A DNA stretch of 64,000 bases from an uncultured Roseibium sp. (GTDB lineage Bacteria > Pseudomonadota > Alphaproteobacteria > Rhizobiales > Stappiaceae): positions 2,020,001 through 2,084,000 of the forward strand of contig NZ_OY769915.1 in the NCBI RefSeq assembly GCF_963669205.1. Direction: 5' to 3'. The stretch's first letter is position 1; each line of letters opens with the position of its first letter. Made by a program: the position numbers and the translations under genes. A model generated the notes under the pieces. It ran no database searches, was not told the origin of the DNA, and saw only the letters and a program-made list of their open reading frames with translations. Shown one piece after another: positions 7,958 to 16,068 of the stretch.

Positions 7958-9274
7958 TCAGAGCGCGGGCCCCATGACGAAATTGGGTAACCAGGTGGCC
8001 AGACCGGGAAGCAGACACAGAACAAGGATGGCGATCAGCATGCATCCGACGAAGGGCAGGGAGCCCAGCAGGATCTTGCGAAGCGAGATGTCCGGTGCGA
8101 TGCCGTTGATCACGTAAAGATTGAGGCCCACCGGCGGAGAGATCAGGCCGATCTCCATGTTGATGGTCAGGACAACCGCGAACCAGATCGGGTCGAACCC
8201 GGCACCGGTTATGACCGGCAGCAGGATCGGTGCCGTCATCAGGATCACGGCGACGGGCGGAAGGAAGAAACCCGCAACGATCAGGAACACGTTGATTGCG
8301 CCGAGCAGCACCCAGCGGTTGACCTCCAGTTCGCTGATCCACGCGGCGATCGCCTGGGTGATGAACAGGCTCGACAGCATGTAGGAAAACACCCCGGCAG
8401 CCGCGATGATGAACAGGATCATCACGCTTTCCTTGGTGCTGTCGCGCAGGACCGACCAGAGGGCCGAAGGCCGCACGAGCTTGTAGACGATCATCGCAAC
8501 GACAAGGCAGAGCAATGCGCCGACGGCTGCGGTTTCCGATGGCGTTGCGACACCGCCATACATGGCGTAGAGCACGCCGATGATGATCGCGATGAACGGC
8601 AGAACCCTCGGCATGATTTCAAACCGCTGGCGCCAGCTGTAGGTCACGCGGCCGAGGCTCGCACGCTCCCCGGAAGCCCATGTGGCATAGATCGACCAAG
8701 CCATGAAGAGCCCGACCAGCAGCAAACCGGGTATGACACCGGCCAGGAACAGACGGCCGATCGAGGTCTCGGTGGCAATTCCGTAGACGATCATGGTTAT
8801 GGAGGGCGGGATCAGGATCCCGAGGGTTCCGCCAGCGGCAATGGAACCGGTCGCGATTTCCTCCGAATAACCCCGTTTGCGCATTTCCGGAATGCCCATC
8901 TTGCCGATGGCCGCGCAGGTTGCCGGGCTCGATCCGGACATTGCCGAGAACAGGGCGCAGGCACCAAGATTGGAGACCACCAGGCCCCCGGGCACCCGGG
9001 TCAGCCATCGCTCGAGCGCTTCGTAGAGATCGGCACCGGCCCGGGTCGAGGCGATCGATGCCCCCATGATGATGAACATGGGGATGGAAAGAAGTGCGAA
9101 ACTGTCGAGCTTTCCAAACAGGATCTCGGGCATGAGTTCCAGCGAGCGCAGGCCGTCGAACGCAAGAAGAAACACGGCGGACACCAGCAGAAGGCCAACG
9201 GCGACGGAAATTCCGGAAAACAGAACGAAGATCGTTGCAAGCCCGATGATCGTGCCAAGAACAAGCGGATCCAT
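7958..9274 (-). CDS. dctM: TRAP transporter large permease, DctM family
   Basis: This 438-residue polytopic protein has the many hydrophobic segments of DctM, the large membrane subunit of sodium-dependent TRAP transporters, and characteristic stretches such as SGSSPATCAAIG, GTLGILIPPS and the C-terminal NMEIGLISPPVGLNL. It couples ion entry to uptake of substrate delivered by DctP. Its ATG at 9274 overlaps the dctQ stop as TGATG, a usual arrangement for the two membrane subunits. Length matches the family. Confidence 0.93.
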   Translation of the reverse strand: MDPLVLGTIIGLATIFVLFSGISVAVGLLLVSAVFLLAFDGLRSLELMPEILFGKLDSFALLSIPMFIIMGASIASTRAGADLYEALERWLTRVPGGLVVSNLGACALFSAMSGSSPATCAAIGKMGIPEMRKRGYSEEIATGSIAAGGTLGILIPPSITMIVYGIATETSIGRLFLAGVIPGLLLVGLFMAWSIYATWASGERASLGRVTYSWRQRFEIMPRVLPFIAIIIGVLYAMYGGVATPSETAAVGALLCLVVAMIVYKLVRPSALWSVLRDSTKESVMILFIIAAAGVFSYMLSSLFITQAIAAWISELEVNRWVLLGAINVFLIVAGFFLPPVAVILMTAPILLPVITGAGFDPIWFAVVLTINMEIGLISPPVGLNLYVINGIAPDISLRKILLGSLPFVGCMLIAILVLCLLPGLATWLPNFVMGPAL

Positions 9275-9807
9275 CACGATGCCTCCCTGATAGGTGAATT
9301 GGACAGAACGTCCAGAAGATCGGCAATCAGTTGCAGCAGCATGAGGCCCAGTCCGACAGGCAGCGCCAGATACGGGATCCAGAGGGGGACGGCGGTAACG
9401 GTGTCGGATGTCCAGCCGCGCGACTGCGCCAGATGCCAGAACTCGTAGCCGTAGAACAGGCAGACACCGATCACGATGATCGCAGCCGAATGGGTGACGA
9501 TTTCTAGCGTCCGCCCGGCATTCGGGCTCAGCCACAGCTTAAGAAGGTCCACGTTCACGTGGCCCTTGTGTTTCTGCACGAAGGCCAGCCCGACAAGCGT
9601 GGCACCGACCATCAGGTATACAACGACCTCGGTTTGCCAGACGGTGGACGCGTTCAGCACAAACCTGACAAAGATCATCTGGCATGTCAGGAACACCGCG
9701 CCAAGGATCATCGCAGCCGCGGTCCAGCCTGAAACTTCCGAGATGCAGCCAACGGCTTGCTGGAACATGCGCCGCTTGACGGGACGGGCGGGTAGGGTGG
9801 TTTCCAT
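9274..9807 (-). CDS. dctQ: TRAP transporter small permease, DctQ family
   Basis: A 177-residue membrane protein with four predicted transmembrane segments, matching DctQ, the small subunit of TRAP transporters. The ATG at 9807 is preferred over one 11 codons upstream because GGAGA lies about 10 nt before it. It overlaps dctM by one base and lies 67 bp after dctP, with a hairpin in that gap. DctQ sequences are poorly conserved, so assignment rests on hydropathy, the WQTEVVVYLMVGAT-like core and gene order. Confidence 0.88.
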   Translation of the reverse strand: METTLPARPVKRRMFQQAVGCISEVSGWTAAAMILGAVFLTCQMIFVRFVLNASTVWQTEVVVYLMVGATLVGLAFVQKHKGHVNVDLLKLWLSPNAGRTLEIVTHSAAIIVIGVCLFYGYEFWHLAQSRGWTSDTVTAVPLWIPYLALPVGLGLMLLQLIADLLDVLSNSPIREAS

Positions 9808-9834
9808 AGGTTTTGTCTCCGATCGTTTGCGAAT

Positions 9835-9868
9835 GTGCACGGGCGGGGCAGAACACCCGCGCCCGCAC
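9835..9868 (-). other. Intergenic hairpin between dctP and dctQ
   Basis: GC-rich arms (GTGCACGGGCGGGG, 9835-9848, and CCCGCGCCCGCAC, 9856-9868) form an imperfect strong hairpin. In binding-protein-dependent operons such hairpins commonly stabilise the upstream message, giving more binding protein than permease. That role is inferred here. Confidence 0.5.
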
Positions 9869-9874
9869 GGATCG

Positions 9875-10858
9875 TCACTCCACGGAGAGCGCCATATCGA
9901 GGAGATCCTGTCCGTCGGGCACGCTCTCGACGAAGGATTTGTAGGAGGTTTCCTTTGCTAGGGCCTGCCAGGCGGCGAAGTCCTCTGGCGACATCTCGGC
10001 AATCTCAACGCCGGCTTCCTTGAAGACATCGACGGAAAGCGCGTCCTGTTTCTTGGCTTCTTCCAGGTAATGGGCTTCCGCCTTGGCAGCGGCTGCCATT
10101 AGCGCCGTCTGCTGCGCCTCGGAAAGACCATCGAAGGTGGTCTTGTTCATTAGCAGCGGCTGGTAGAGGAACCAGAGCGCCACGTCGCCGGCCGGTGTGT
10201 AGCACGCGACCTGTTCGAAGATGCGGTAGGAGACGAAGGACGATGACGACGTGTTCGCCGCATCGAGCACGCCGGTTTGCATCGCGCTGTAGATCTCCGA
10301 CGAGGCCATGGAGGCAATGGAGGCCCCGGCACCCACCAGCATTTCTTCAAAGGACTTGCCCGCCGCCCGCGTTTGCAGGCCTTCCACATCCGCCGGCCTG
10401 GTGATGCACTTGTTCTTGCCGACAAAGCCGCCTGCCAGGTAGCCGTGGACAAGCACCATGACATCGTCCTCGGCCATCTTGGCTTTCAGTGCGTCCATGA
10501 ACGGCGATTTGGAGAGCCGGGACGCATGATCGTGGTTCTTCACCAGTCCCGGCATCAGGGTGAGGTTGAAAGCCGGTTGCTGGCCACCTGCATAGCTGAG
10601 CGGAAACACGGTCATGTCGAGCTGGCCGCGGCTTAACGGGCGGTATTGTTCGCGCGGTTTGAACAGCGACTTTGACGGAAAAATCTTGATGTTCAGGTCG
10701 ACATCTGCCGCCGCAACCTCGTTGGCAACAATCTCGGCAACTGCGTGCCTGACATCTTTGGTGGACCATTGATGCGACAGCCGCAGGTCCGTTGCCTGGG
10801 CTGCTTGCGCCGATAGCAGGGCGGCTGCGGCCGCGAATGTCAGCAGATATGTCTTCAT
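9875..10858 (-). CDS. dctP: TRAP transporter substrate-binding protein, DctP family
   Basis: A 327-residue periplasmic binding protein with a clear signal peptide (residues 1-21, ending AAQAT). The ATG at 10858 follows GGAGGAGAG. The family-typical region around RAAGKSFEEMLVGAG includes the conserved Arg that binds the substrate carboxylate in DctP proteins. It is the first gene of the dctPQM-isomerase operon. A 16-bp palindrome that fits a GntR operator lies 33 bp upstream of the start, between it and the divergent regulator, so transcription is probably repressed until an acid inducer binds the regulator. Confidence 0.92.
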   Translation of the reverse strand: MKTYLLTFAAAAALLSAQAAQATDLRLSHQWSTKDVRHAVAEIVANEVAAADVDLNIKIFPSKSLFKPREQYRPLSRGQLDMTVFPLSYAGGQQPAFNLTLMPGLVKNHDHASRLSKSPFMDALKAKMAEDDVMVLVHGYLAGGFVGKNKCITRPADVEGLQTRAAGKSFEEMLVGAGASIASMASSEIYSAMQTGVLDAANTSSSSFVSYRIFEQVACYTPAGDVALWFLYQPLLMNKTTFDGLSEAQQTALMAAAAKAEAHYLEEAKKQDALSVDVFKEAGVEIAEMSPEDFAAWQALAKETSYKSFVESVPDGQDLLDMALSVE

Positions 10859-10890
10859 GTCACTCTCCTCCAATGGGTACATATAAATCC

Positions 10891-10906
10891 TATATGTATA
10901 CATATA
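10891..10906. promoter_or_regulatory. Perfect palindrome, probable GntR operator
   Basis: TATATGTATACATATA reads identically on both strands and has the GTATAC core expected of FadR/FCD-type GntR regulators (consensus with GT and AC half-sites). It lies between divergent dctP (10858) and the GntR gene (10995). An adjacent ATATAAGAATTATA (10903-10916) recurs in inverted orientation upstream of the metallohydrolase operon at 6943-6973. Confidence 0.65.
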
Positions 10907-10994
10907 AGAATTATAAAAATTGATAGATGTCAACATGTGTATCGACAAAGTCTGCGCTGCGGGGTAAAAGAGGTGTCAAATCAGGGAATTGAAG

Positions 10995-11642
10995 ATGGCC
11001 CGCGTTGCTGACCAGCTCATCGAGACTTTGCGAAACGACATCCGGTCCGGCGCTTTGCGTCCCGGCGATCAGCTTGAAGAAGCTGCTTTGGCTGAGCGGT
11101 TCGGCGTGTCGCGCACGCCGGTCCGAGAAGCCGTGCGTTCGCTTGTCGACAGCGGTCTCCTGGAGACGAGGCCGCGCAAGGGCGCTCTGGTTCGCACCCT
11201 ATCCGCCAAGGAAATTATCGATCTTTTCGAAGTCGCCGCAGAGCTCGAAGGCATGGCCTGCAGATTGGCTGCCGAGCGTCTGACAGTCCAAAAGGCGGAC
11301 GCGATGCAGGACAGGCTTGCCGAATGTGAAGAGGCCGCCAAGGCGAACGATCCCAAAGCTTATGCCAGGGCGAACCTGGCATTTCACGACGCGATCCATC
11401 AGGCCGCGGGCAACAATCGTCTCATTGAACAGATCGAGCAGCTCTCCGGGCATATCAACCCGTATCGCGCACTGCCCTACAGCATGCGCGGGCGCCTGCA
11501 AAAGTCGACCGAGGAACACACTCGGATCCTGGAGGCGATCCTCGCCAATGACGGGCTCCAGGCTGACGAACTGATGCGGGACCACATGATGCTGCAAGGC
11601 CAGCGTCTGCCGCTGATCCTCGAGGCAATTGAGGCCAAGTAG
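10995..11642 (+). CDS. GntR family regulator, FadR/FCD subfamily
   Basis: This 215-residue regulator has an N-terminal winged helix (about residues 5-70, with the typical GDQLEEAALAERFGVSRTPV-like core and RKGALVR wing) and an all-helical FCD ligand domain with metal-type residues (FHDAIHQAAGN and HTRILEAI). FCD proteins usually sense small carboxylic acids through a bound metal. The ATG at 10995 gives the normal length; a TTG two codons earlier is possible. It is transcribed away from the TRAP operon and most likely represses it and itself through the palindrome at 10891. Confidence 0.88.
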   Translation: MARVADQLIETLRNDIRSGALRPGDQLEEAALAERFGVSRTPVREAVRSLVDSGLLETRPRKGALVRTLSAKEIIDLFEVAAELEGMACRLAAERLTVQKADAMQDRLAECEEAAKANDPKAYARANLAFHDAIHQAAGNNRLIEQIEQLSGHINPYRALPYSMRGRLQKSTEEHTRILEAILANDGLQADELMRDHMMLQGQRLPLILEAIEAK

Positions 11643-11961
11643 TGCTCCGGAGCGCGGAACGCTTCAGTGTCGCTTCAGTTATTGATACGAACGCTGCGGA
11701 CCTTCAATTCCCGCAAATCTTCAAATATTTCTGCGGCACAGCTTTTCGCGGAGCTTGTTGCCGCGCACACGACACGCGTCGCGCGAATGAACGCTGTCTG
11801 TCACGCCTGACCGCCGAGGGGACCAGGCAAATTAAGATGGTCCCAAGGATGGACGCGTAACAAATGAACAGGAAACACTGGCCCGAAAACAACGGAAATC
11901 CGACGCTGATCCCGTCAATGAGAAAATCGCGTTAAAATCAACGTGGCGAAACAAGAGAAAA
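11643..11961. other. Intergenic region, no gene seen
   Basis: The 319 bp between the GntR gene and tRNA-Pro show no frame with coding character, no strong hairpin with a U tract and no repeat matching elsewhere in the window. The part next to the tRNA is AT-richer and would include the tRNA 3' trailer. Confidence 0.6.
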
Positions 11962-12038
11962 TGGTCGGAGTGAGAGGATTCGAACCTCCGACCCCCTCGT
12001 CCCGAACGAGGTGCGCTACCAGGCTGCGCTACACTCCG
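11962..12038 (-). tRNA. tRNA-Pro (anticodon CGG)
   Basis: The minus strand gives a full cloverleaf of 77 nt including an encoded CCA. The acceptor stem is CGGAGTG with CACTCCG and discriminator A. The anticodon stem CCTCG/CGAGG encloses loop TTCGGGA, giving anticodon CGG (Pro). GGTTCGAATCC forms the T arm. Confidence 0.97.
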
Positions 12039-12377
12039 ACACTTTATACTGGGTTTCAGGATAAACCCATCGGGAACAGCGCGACAAGGTCCCGCTGCGT
12101 GGAGGGTCGTTTAGCAAAGCTCGGCTGATCCCGCAAGCAATTTGAAAGGGATCTGAAGTTTTTTTGTCGCGGCTTAGCCGGCCTTGCGCCGGGGTGGATG
12201 AAATACGGAAAGCGGGTGTTTGAACTTGCAGAGCCGAACGCCGAATCAGCCGGTCCGCCACTGTGAACGGACTTGCTTTCAAGTGCCTGGGGAAAACTCG
12301 GGACTGGAGCGAAAAGATAGGCGAGCGGGAGGCTTGCGCTTCGGAAATCTCCTCGCTATACAGCGTTTCCACGGCCT
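12039..12377. other. Region between the two tRNA genes
   Basis: The 339 bp separating tRNA-Pro and tRNA-Gln contain the promoters of both. A GATCCC/GGGATC inverted repeat near 12128-12154 is followed six bases later by seven T residues, a weak terminator-like signal on the plus strand. No coding sequence is supported. Confidence 0.5.
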
Positions 12378-12452
12378 TGGGGTGTAGCCAAGCGGTAAGG
12401 CAGCGGTTTTTGGTACCGCCATGCGCTGGTTCGAATCCAGCCACCCCAGCCA
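12378..12452 (+). tRNA. tRNA-Gln (anticodon TTG)
   Basis: A 75-nt cloverleaf with encoded CCA. The acceptor stem TGGGGTG pairs with CACCCCA. The anticodon stem GCGGT/ACCGC encloses TTTTGGT, giving anticodon TTG (Gln). The T arm is CTGGTTCGAATCCAG. Confidence 0.97.
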
Positions 12453-12508
12453 GTTTCCTTGCAGTTTAAGCTGAATGTCGAACCGGGTAGTACCAACGGA
12501 ACGCGGCC

Positions 12509-13015
12509 TCAGCGGCGCCGACCGAAACCCTTTGTACTGCTTGCGTCCGGACGGGTGGCCCTGGCAGGCCCTTCAGGCTCATTCGGGCGCTGCTGCTCAA
12601 GGACACGCTTGCGGGAAAAGTAATTGTCCGGCGAGTCCCTGAGTTCGTCGATTTCTTCCGTTAGCGCGTCGTCCGAGGATTTCAGCGTTTGCGAGCGCAT
12701 CTGACCCACAGCGCGCTTTCCGGAAATGAATTCAACGCCGCAACGCAGCCCGTCTTCCCACCGTCTCTGGCAGGTCACCTCGAAATCCTCCAGATCGATC
12801 TGAAGCACGAACTCCTGAGGCAGCAGGTAGGCCTGCTCGAATTCCAGCTTTGCACCGCTTTCGGACAGGTTTCGGACGATACAGGGAATTGAGCGCAGGC
12901 CGCGGTTGAAGATCAGCTTACCCTTCTTGAGGGCACGAGACCGGCGGGCGCGCTCGTTCTGCTCGGTGTCAAATTCGTCGGAGGGCGACTGTGCTGCGTT
13001 TTCGGTGTCGGGCAT
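12509..13015 (-). CDS. PilZ domain protein (copy 1)
   Basis: A 168-residue soluble protein with one PilZ-like domain. The Arg-rich entry segment RARRSRALKKGK corresponds to the RxxxR half of the cyclic di-GMP motif, and NLSESG corresponds to the (D/N)xSxxG half; the beta-barrel then runs to about residue 110. The tail is charged, low-complexity and ends GFGRRR. The ATG at 13015 was chosen because the domain begins shortly after it. It lies 125 bp from a paralogue with the same architecture. Cyclic di-GMP binding is likely but untested; a GGDEF-EAL protein is encoded at 35766-37775. Confidence 0.8.
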   Translation of the reverse strand: MPDTENAAQSPSDEFDTEQNERARRSRALKKGKLIFNRGLRSIPCIVRNLSESGAKLEFEQAYLLPQEFVLQIDLEDFEVTCQRRWEDGLRCGVEFISGKRAVGQMRSQTLKSSDDALTEEIDELRDSPDNYFSRKRVLEQQRPNEPEGPARATRPDASSTKGFGRRR

Positions 13016-13140
13016 GTCTGTTTCGCTTCTCAAGTTTTTTGGGGTGTGCGAGACACCCGCAAACATGCCGTTTTTATCAGGAAGTCCTTGTCATTCCGTG
13101 AATCCGGCTTTGAAAGTGACCCCGGACCCGGAATGAGGCT

Positions 13141-13641
13141 TCAGCGCCGCCGGCCAAACGATGGTTTGCCGCCGTTCGGCAAGATTTCCCCACCATCGGT
13201 TGCGTCTGCCCGGTCTTCGCTTTCGTCCTCGGGCTCCGCGTCCTCCTGATGCGCGTGGAACGCGTCAAATCCGCTCGGCAGTGCAGCATCCGAAGGGCTG
13301 AGGGTCTGGTAGCGCTTTTGCGGAACGTGGCGTCGTTCGCTCGTGAACATCACGCCGCATTTCAAACCTGTTTCCCATCTGCGCTCGCAAGAGACTTCAT
13401 AGTCTTCCAGGTCGATGTACAGTTCGAAGTCCTTGGGCAGAATATAGGGTTGATCGAACTCGAGCATGGCGCCCCCGCCCGAAATGTTCCGGACCACGCA
13501 GGGAATGGATCTCAGGCCGTTCTGAAAGACCATCTTGCCTTTCTTGTAAACGCGTGCCCGGCGCTCACGCGGCGTGAAATCCTCGTTGTCTTTGTTGTCC
13601 GCGTCTTGCTGCGGTGCAGGATTGAGAGTCGACATGGTCAT
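13141..13641 (-). CDS. PilZ domain protein (copy 2)
   Basis: A 166-residue paralogue of the downstream PilZ gene: same order of an Arg/Lys-rich RERRARVYKKGK segment, LRSIPCVVRNISGGG with the NxSxxG motif, a barrel ending near CGVMF, an acidic low-complexity tail and an SFGRRR terminus. An alternative Met two codons later is equally possible. The pair probably arose by tandem duplication; the cores remain clearly alignable while the tails diverge. Function is presumably as a cyclic di-GMP receptor in motility or surface control, an inference from the family. Confidence 0.8.
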   Translation of the reverse strand: MTMSTLNPAPQQDADNKDNEDFTPRERRARVYKKGKMVFQNGLRSIPCVVRNISGGGAMLEFDQPYILPKDFELYIDLEDYEVSCERRWETGLKCGVMFTSERRHVPQKRYQTLSPSDAALPSGFDAFHAHQEDAEPEDESEDRADATDGGEILPNGGKPSFGRRR

Positions 13642-14227
13642 CTCGCATAGGCTCGCAAATGTTCAGCCGATTTTGAATTTTAAGCCTAGTTTAAAGCTGT
13701 TTCCAAGAAATGAATTTGAATGAATAAACAAGAAAAAATGGCCAGAAACTCATTTTTTCAAGCTCACATAGTGCTTTGTTGCAGCTTTTGGATGTAGAAA
13801 TTCTGGAAAGAAACCAAAATTAACGTAAAGAGATAAAATTGTATTTAAATTGAACCTAATTTCCGCTCGAATTGCTGCGCCGGGACTCATTTTTCTGAAG
13901 AGACTTGTTGCGGAATAAGCAAGTGGAAATTAGAGTGCTCGCGCAGAGTGTTTTGCAGTGCGATATATTCGGGTCCGACAATCACGAATTTGAGGGGACC
14001 TGATTTAAGGGACGTTACAGACAGGTTTCAGGGCTGATTGGAAAGTAGATGTCGCGCACGCAACAAATACCCGATAGTTACGAACGGCAGGTTTGAGGCA
14101 TTCCCCGAATAGGTGAATCCGTGGAATGCCATTGCTTGAACTGACGCACGCGTTTCCTTTATCTACCTGCCGGTGAGACCGGTAAACCCCGACCGAAACC
14201 GCTGGTTTCGGCGTAATCGAGGCATTG
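13642..14227. other. AT-rich intergenic region ending in a structured cysQ leader
   Basis: The first 300 bp are unusually AT-rich and hold no convincing gene. The last 130 bp before cysQ contain three hairpins: GGCATTCC (14097-14104) with GGAATGCC (14123-14130); TGCCGGT (14168-14174) with ACCGGTA (14178-14184, including one wobble); and the perfect CCGAAACC (14193-14200) with GGTTTCGG (14204-14211), which ends 16 nt before the start codon. This may be a 5' leader with a regulatory role. It matches no riboswitch class I can recognise. Confidence 0.45.
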
Positions 14228-15064
14228 ATGACAGAAGAGCAGATATCCTTATTGTGCCAGCTGGCCGTGCGGGCCGGAGAGGAAATCCTGAAAGTTTATT
14301 CTGAACCGTTCGAGGTGGAAAGCAAGGCGGACGGGTCACCTGTGACCAAGGCCGATGCGGCCGCTGAAAAGCTAATCCTTGCCGGTCTGAGTGATGCCTT
14401 CCCGGGCATTCCGGTGGTGGCAGAGGAATCGGTCGAAGCTGGAAACCTGCCGACGGTCGGCGACGTCTACTTTCTGGTTGATCCGCTAGACGGGACCAAG
14501 GAGTTCCTGAAGAAGAACGGCGAGTTTACGGTCAACATTGCGCTGATCGACAAGGGTGTTCCTGTTTTCGGTGTCGTTTCGGCACCGGCGCTTGGCGAGA
14601 TCTACTGGGGCGGATTGTCGTCCATCGCAAGCGGGGAGCCCCGCGCCTTCAAGGCACGCATTGCCGAAGGACGTCTTGTCGATGTTGAACCGGTCAAGGT
14701 CCGGACGCCACCGTCCGGCGGACTGAGCGTGCTTGCAAGCCGCTCGCATCTCTCCGAAGAGACCTCTGCCCTGATCGATCGTCTGAATGTCGCAGAACGG
14801 CTTTCTGTCGGTTCATCGCTGAAACTGTGCTGGGTGGCGGCGGGCAAGGCGGATCTTTATCCGCGGCTCGCTCCGACCATGCAATGGGATATCGCGGCGG
14901 GAGATGCCGTCGTGCGCGCCGCGGGCGGCGCGGTGGTCCTTGCAGCGGACGGCTCCGATTTTGTGTATTCGGTTCCTGCGAATGCCACCAAGGACGATCT
15001 GCTCAATCCGTATTTCATCGCGGTTACCTCGAAGACACTACTGCCGGAACCGGCAGTGACCTGA
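14228..15064 (+). CDS. cysQ: 3'(2'),5'-bisphosphate nucleotidase CysQ
   Basis: This 278-residue enzyme of the inositol monophosphatase superfamily removes the 3' phosphate of PAP and PAPS by-products of sulfate assimilation. The metal-binding motifs are present: EES (about residue 66), DPLDGTKEF (about 87-95) and WDIAAGDAVV near the C-terminus. The ATG at 14228 is used; a TTG lies one codon before. It stands directly upstream of cysD and cysNC on the same strand, so it forms part of a sulfate-activation operon. Confidence 0.9.
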   Translation: MTEEQISLLCQLAVRAGEEILKVYSEPFEVESKADGSPVTKADAAAEKLILAGLSDAFPGIPVVAEESVEAGNLPTVGDVYFLVDPLDGTKEFLKKNGEFTVNIALIDKGVPVFGVVSAPALGEIYWGGLSSIASGEPRAFKARIAEGRLVDVEPVKVRTPPSGGLSVLASRSHLSEETSALIDRLNVAERLSVGSSLKLCWVAAGKADLYPRLAPTMQWDIAAGDAVVRAAGGAVVLAADGSDFVYSVPANATKDDLLNPYFIAVTSKTLLPEPAVT

Positions 15065-15137
15065 AGACGCGTTGCCACAAAAAAGACAGGACATATCCAG
15101 ATAAAGCCGGTTCGCCGGTCAGAACGGAAAAGTGAAC

Positions 15138-16067
15138 ATGAACATGCAATCTCACGGGATCACACCGGAGCGTCTGAGCAATCTTAAGCGGCTTGAGGCG
15201 GAGAGCATCCACATCATCAGGGAAGTGGCAGCGGAGTTTTCGAACCCGGTGATGCTCTATTCCATCGGCAAGGATTCCGGTGTCATGCTTCATCTTGCGA
15301 TGAAGGCATTTTATCCCTCAAAGCCGCCTTTTCCGCTGCTTCACGTTGATACGACCTGGAAATTCCAGGACATGATCCGGTTTCGGGACGAAACCGCGAA
15401 GCGGTTGGGGCTCGACCTGCTCGTCTATACCAATCCGGAAGGTGTTCAGAAAAACATCAATCCGTTCGATCATGGTTCTTCGGTCCACACGCATATCATG
15501 AAGACCGAAGCCCTGAAGCAGGCGCTCGACAAATACGGATTTGACGCGGCATTCGGTGGTGCGCGCCGCGACGAGGAAAAGTCCCGCGCCAAGGAGCGTG
15601 TCTTTTCGTTCCGCAATGCCAATCACGGTTGGGACCCGAAGAACCAGCGTCCTGAACTGTGGAACCTTTACAATGCCCGCGTGGCGAAAGGCGAGAGCAT
15701 CCGGGCCTTCCCGCTGTCCAACTGGACCGAACTGGATATCTGGCAGTACATCCTGACGGAGAATATCCCGATGGTGCCGCTCTACTTAGCCGCCAAGCGG
15801 CCTGTGGTCGAGCGGGACGGCATGCTGATCATGGTCGATGACGAGCGCATGAAGCTGGAGCCCGGTGAAATCATCCAGGAAAAAAGTGTCCGGTTCCGGA
15901 CACTCGGCTGTTATCCGCTGACCGGTGCCATTGAATCGGACGCCGACACGCTTCCTGCAATCGTCCGGGAAATGCTGATCGCCCGCACATCCGAACGGCA
16001 GGGCCGCCTGATCGACAAGGATGAAAGCGCGTCCATGGAAAAGAAAAAGCGGGAAGGGTATTTCTAA
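15138..16067 (+). CDS. cysD: Sulfate adenylyltransferase subunit 2 CysD
   Basis: CysD is the catalytic subunit of ATP sulfurylase and makes adenylyl sulfate from ATP and sulfate together with the GTPase CysN. The 309-residue protein contains the PP-loop SIGKDSGVM near residue 45 and the conserved [19 protein letters not shown] region. GTG at 15132 and ATG at 15138 or 15144 are alternative starts; 15138 is preferred from spacing to GGAAA. The stop lies one base before the cysNC start, so the two subunits are translationally linked. Confidence 0.94.
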   Translation: MNMQSHGITPERLSNLKRLEAESIHIIREVAAEFSNPVMLYSIGKDSGVMLHLAMKAFYPSKPPFPLLHVDTTWKFQDMIRFRDETAKRLGLDLLVYTNPEGVQKNINPFDHGSSVHTHIMKTEALKQALDKYGFDAAFGGARRDEEKSRAKERVFSFRNANHGWDPKNQRPELWNLYNARVAKGESIRAFPLSNWTELDIWQYILTENIPMVPLYLAAKRPVVERDGMLIMVDDERMKLEPGEIIQEKSVRFRTLGCYPLTGAIESDADTLPAIVREMLIARTSERQGRLIDKDESASMEKKKREGYF

Positions 16068-16068
16068 G

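Noticed and set aside
12127..12165. GATCCC/GGGATC followed by seven T residues as a terminator
   Set aside because: The stem is only 6 bp, the loop is 15 nt and the T tract starts six bases after it; no plus-strand gene precedes it.
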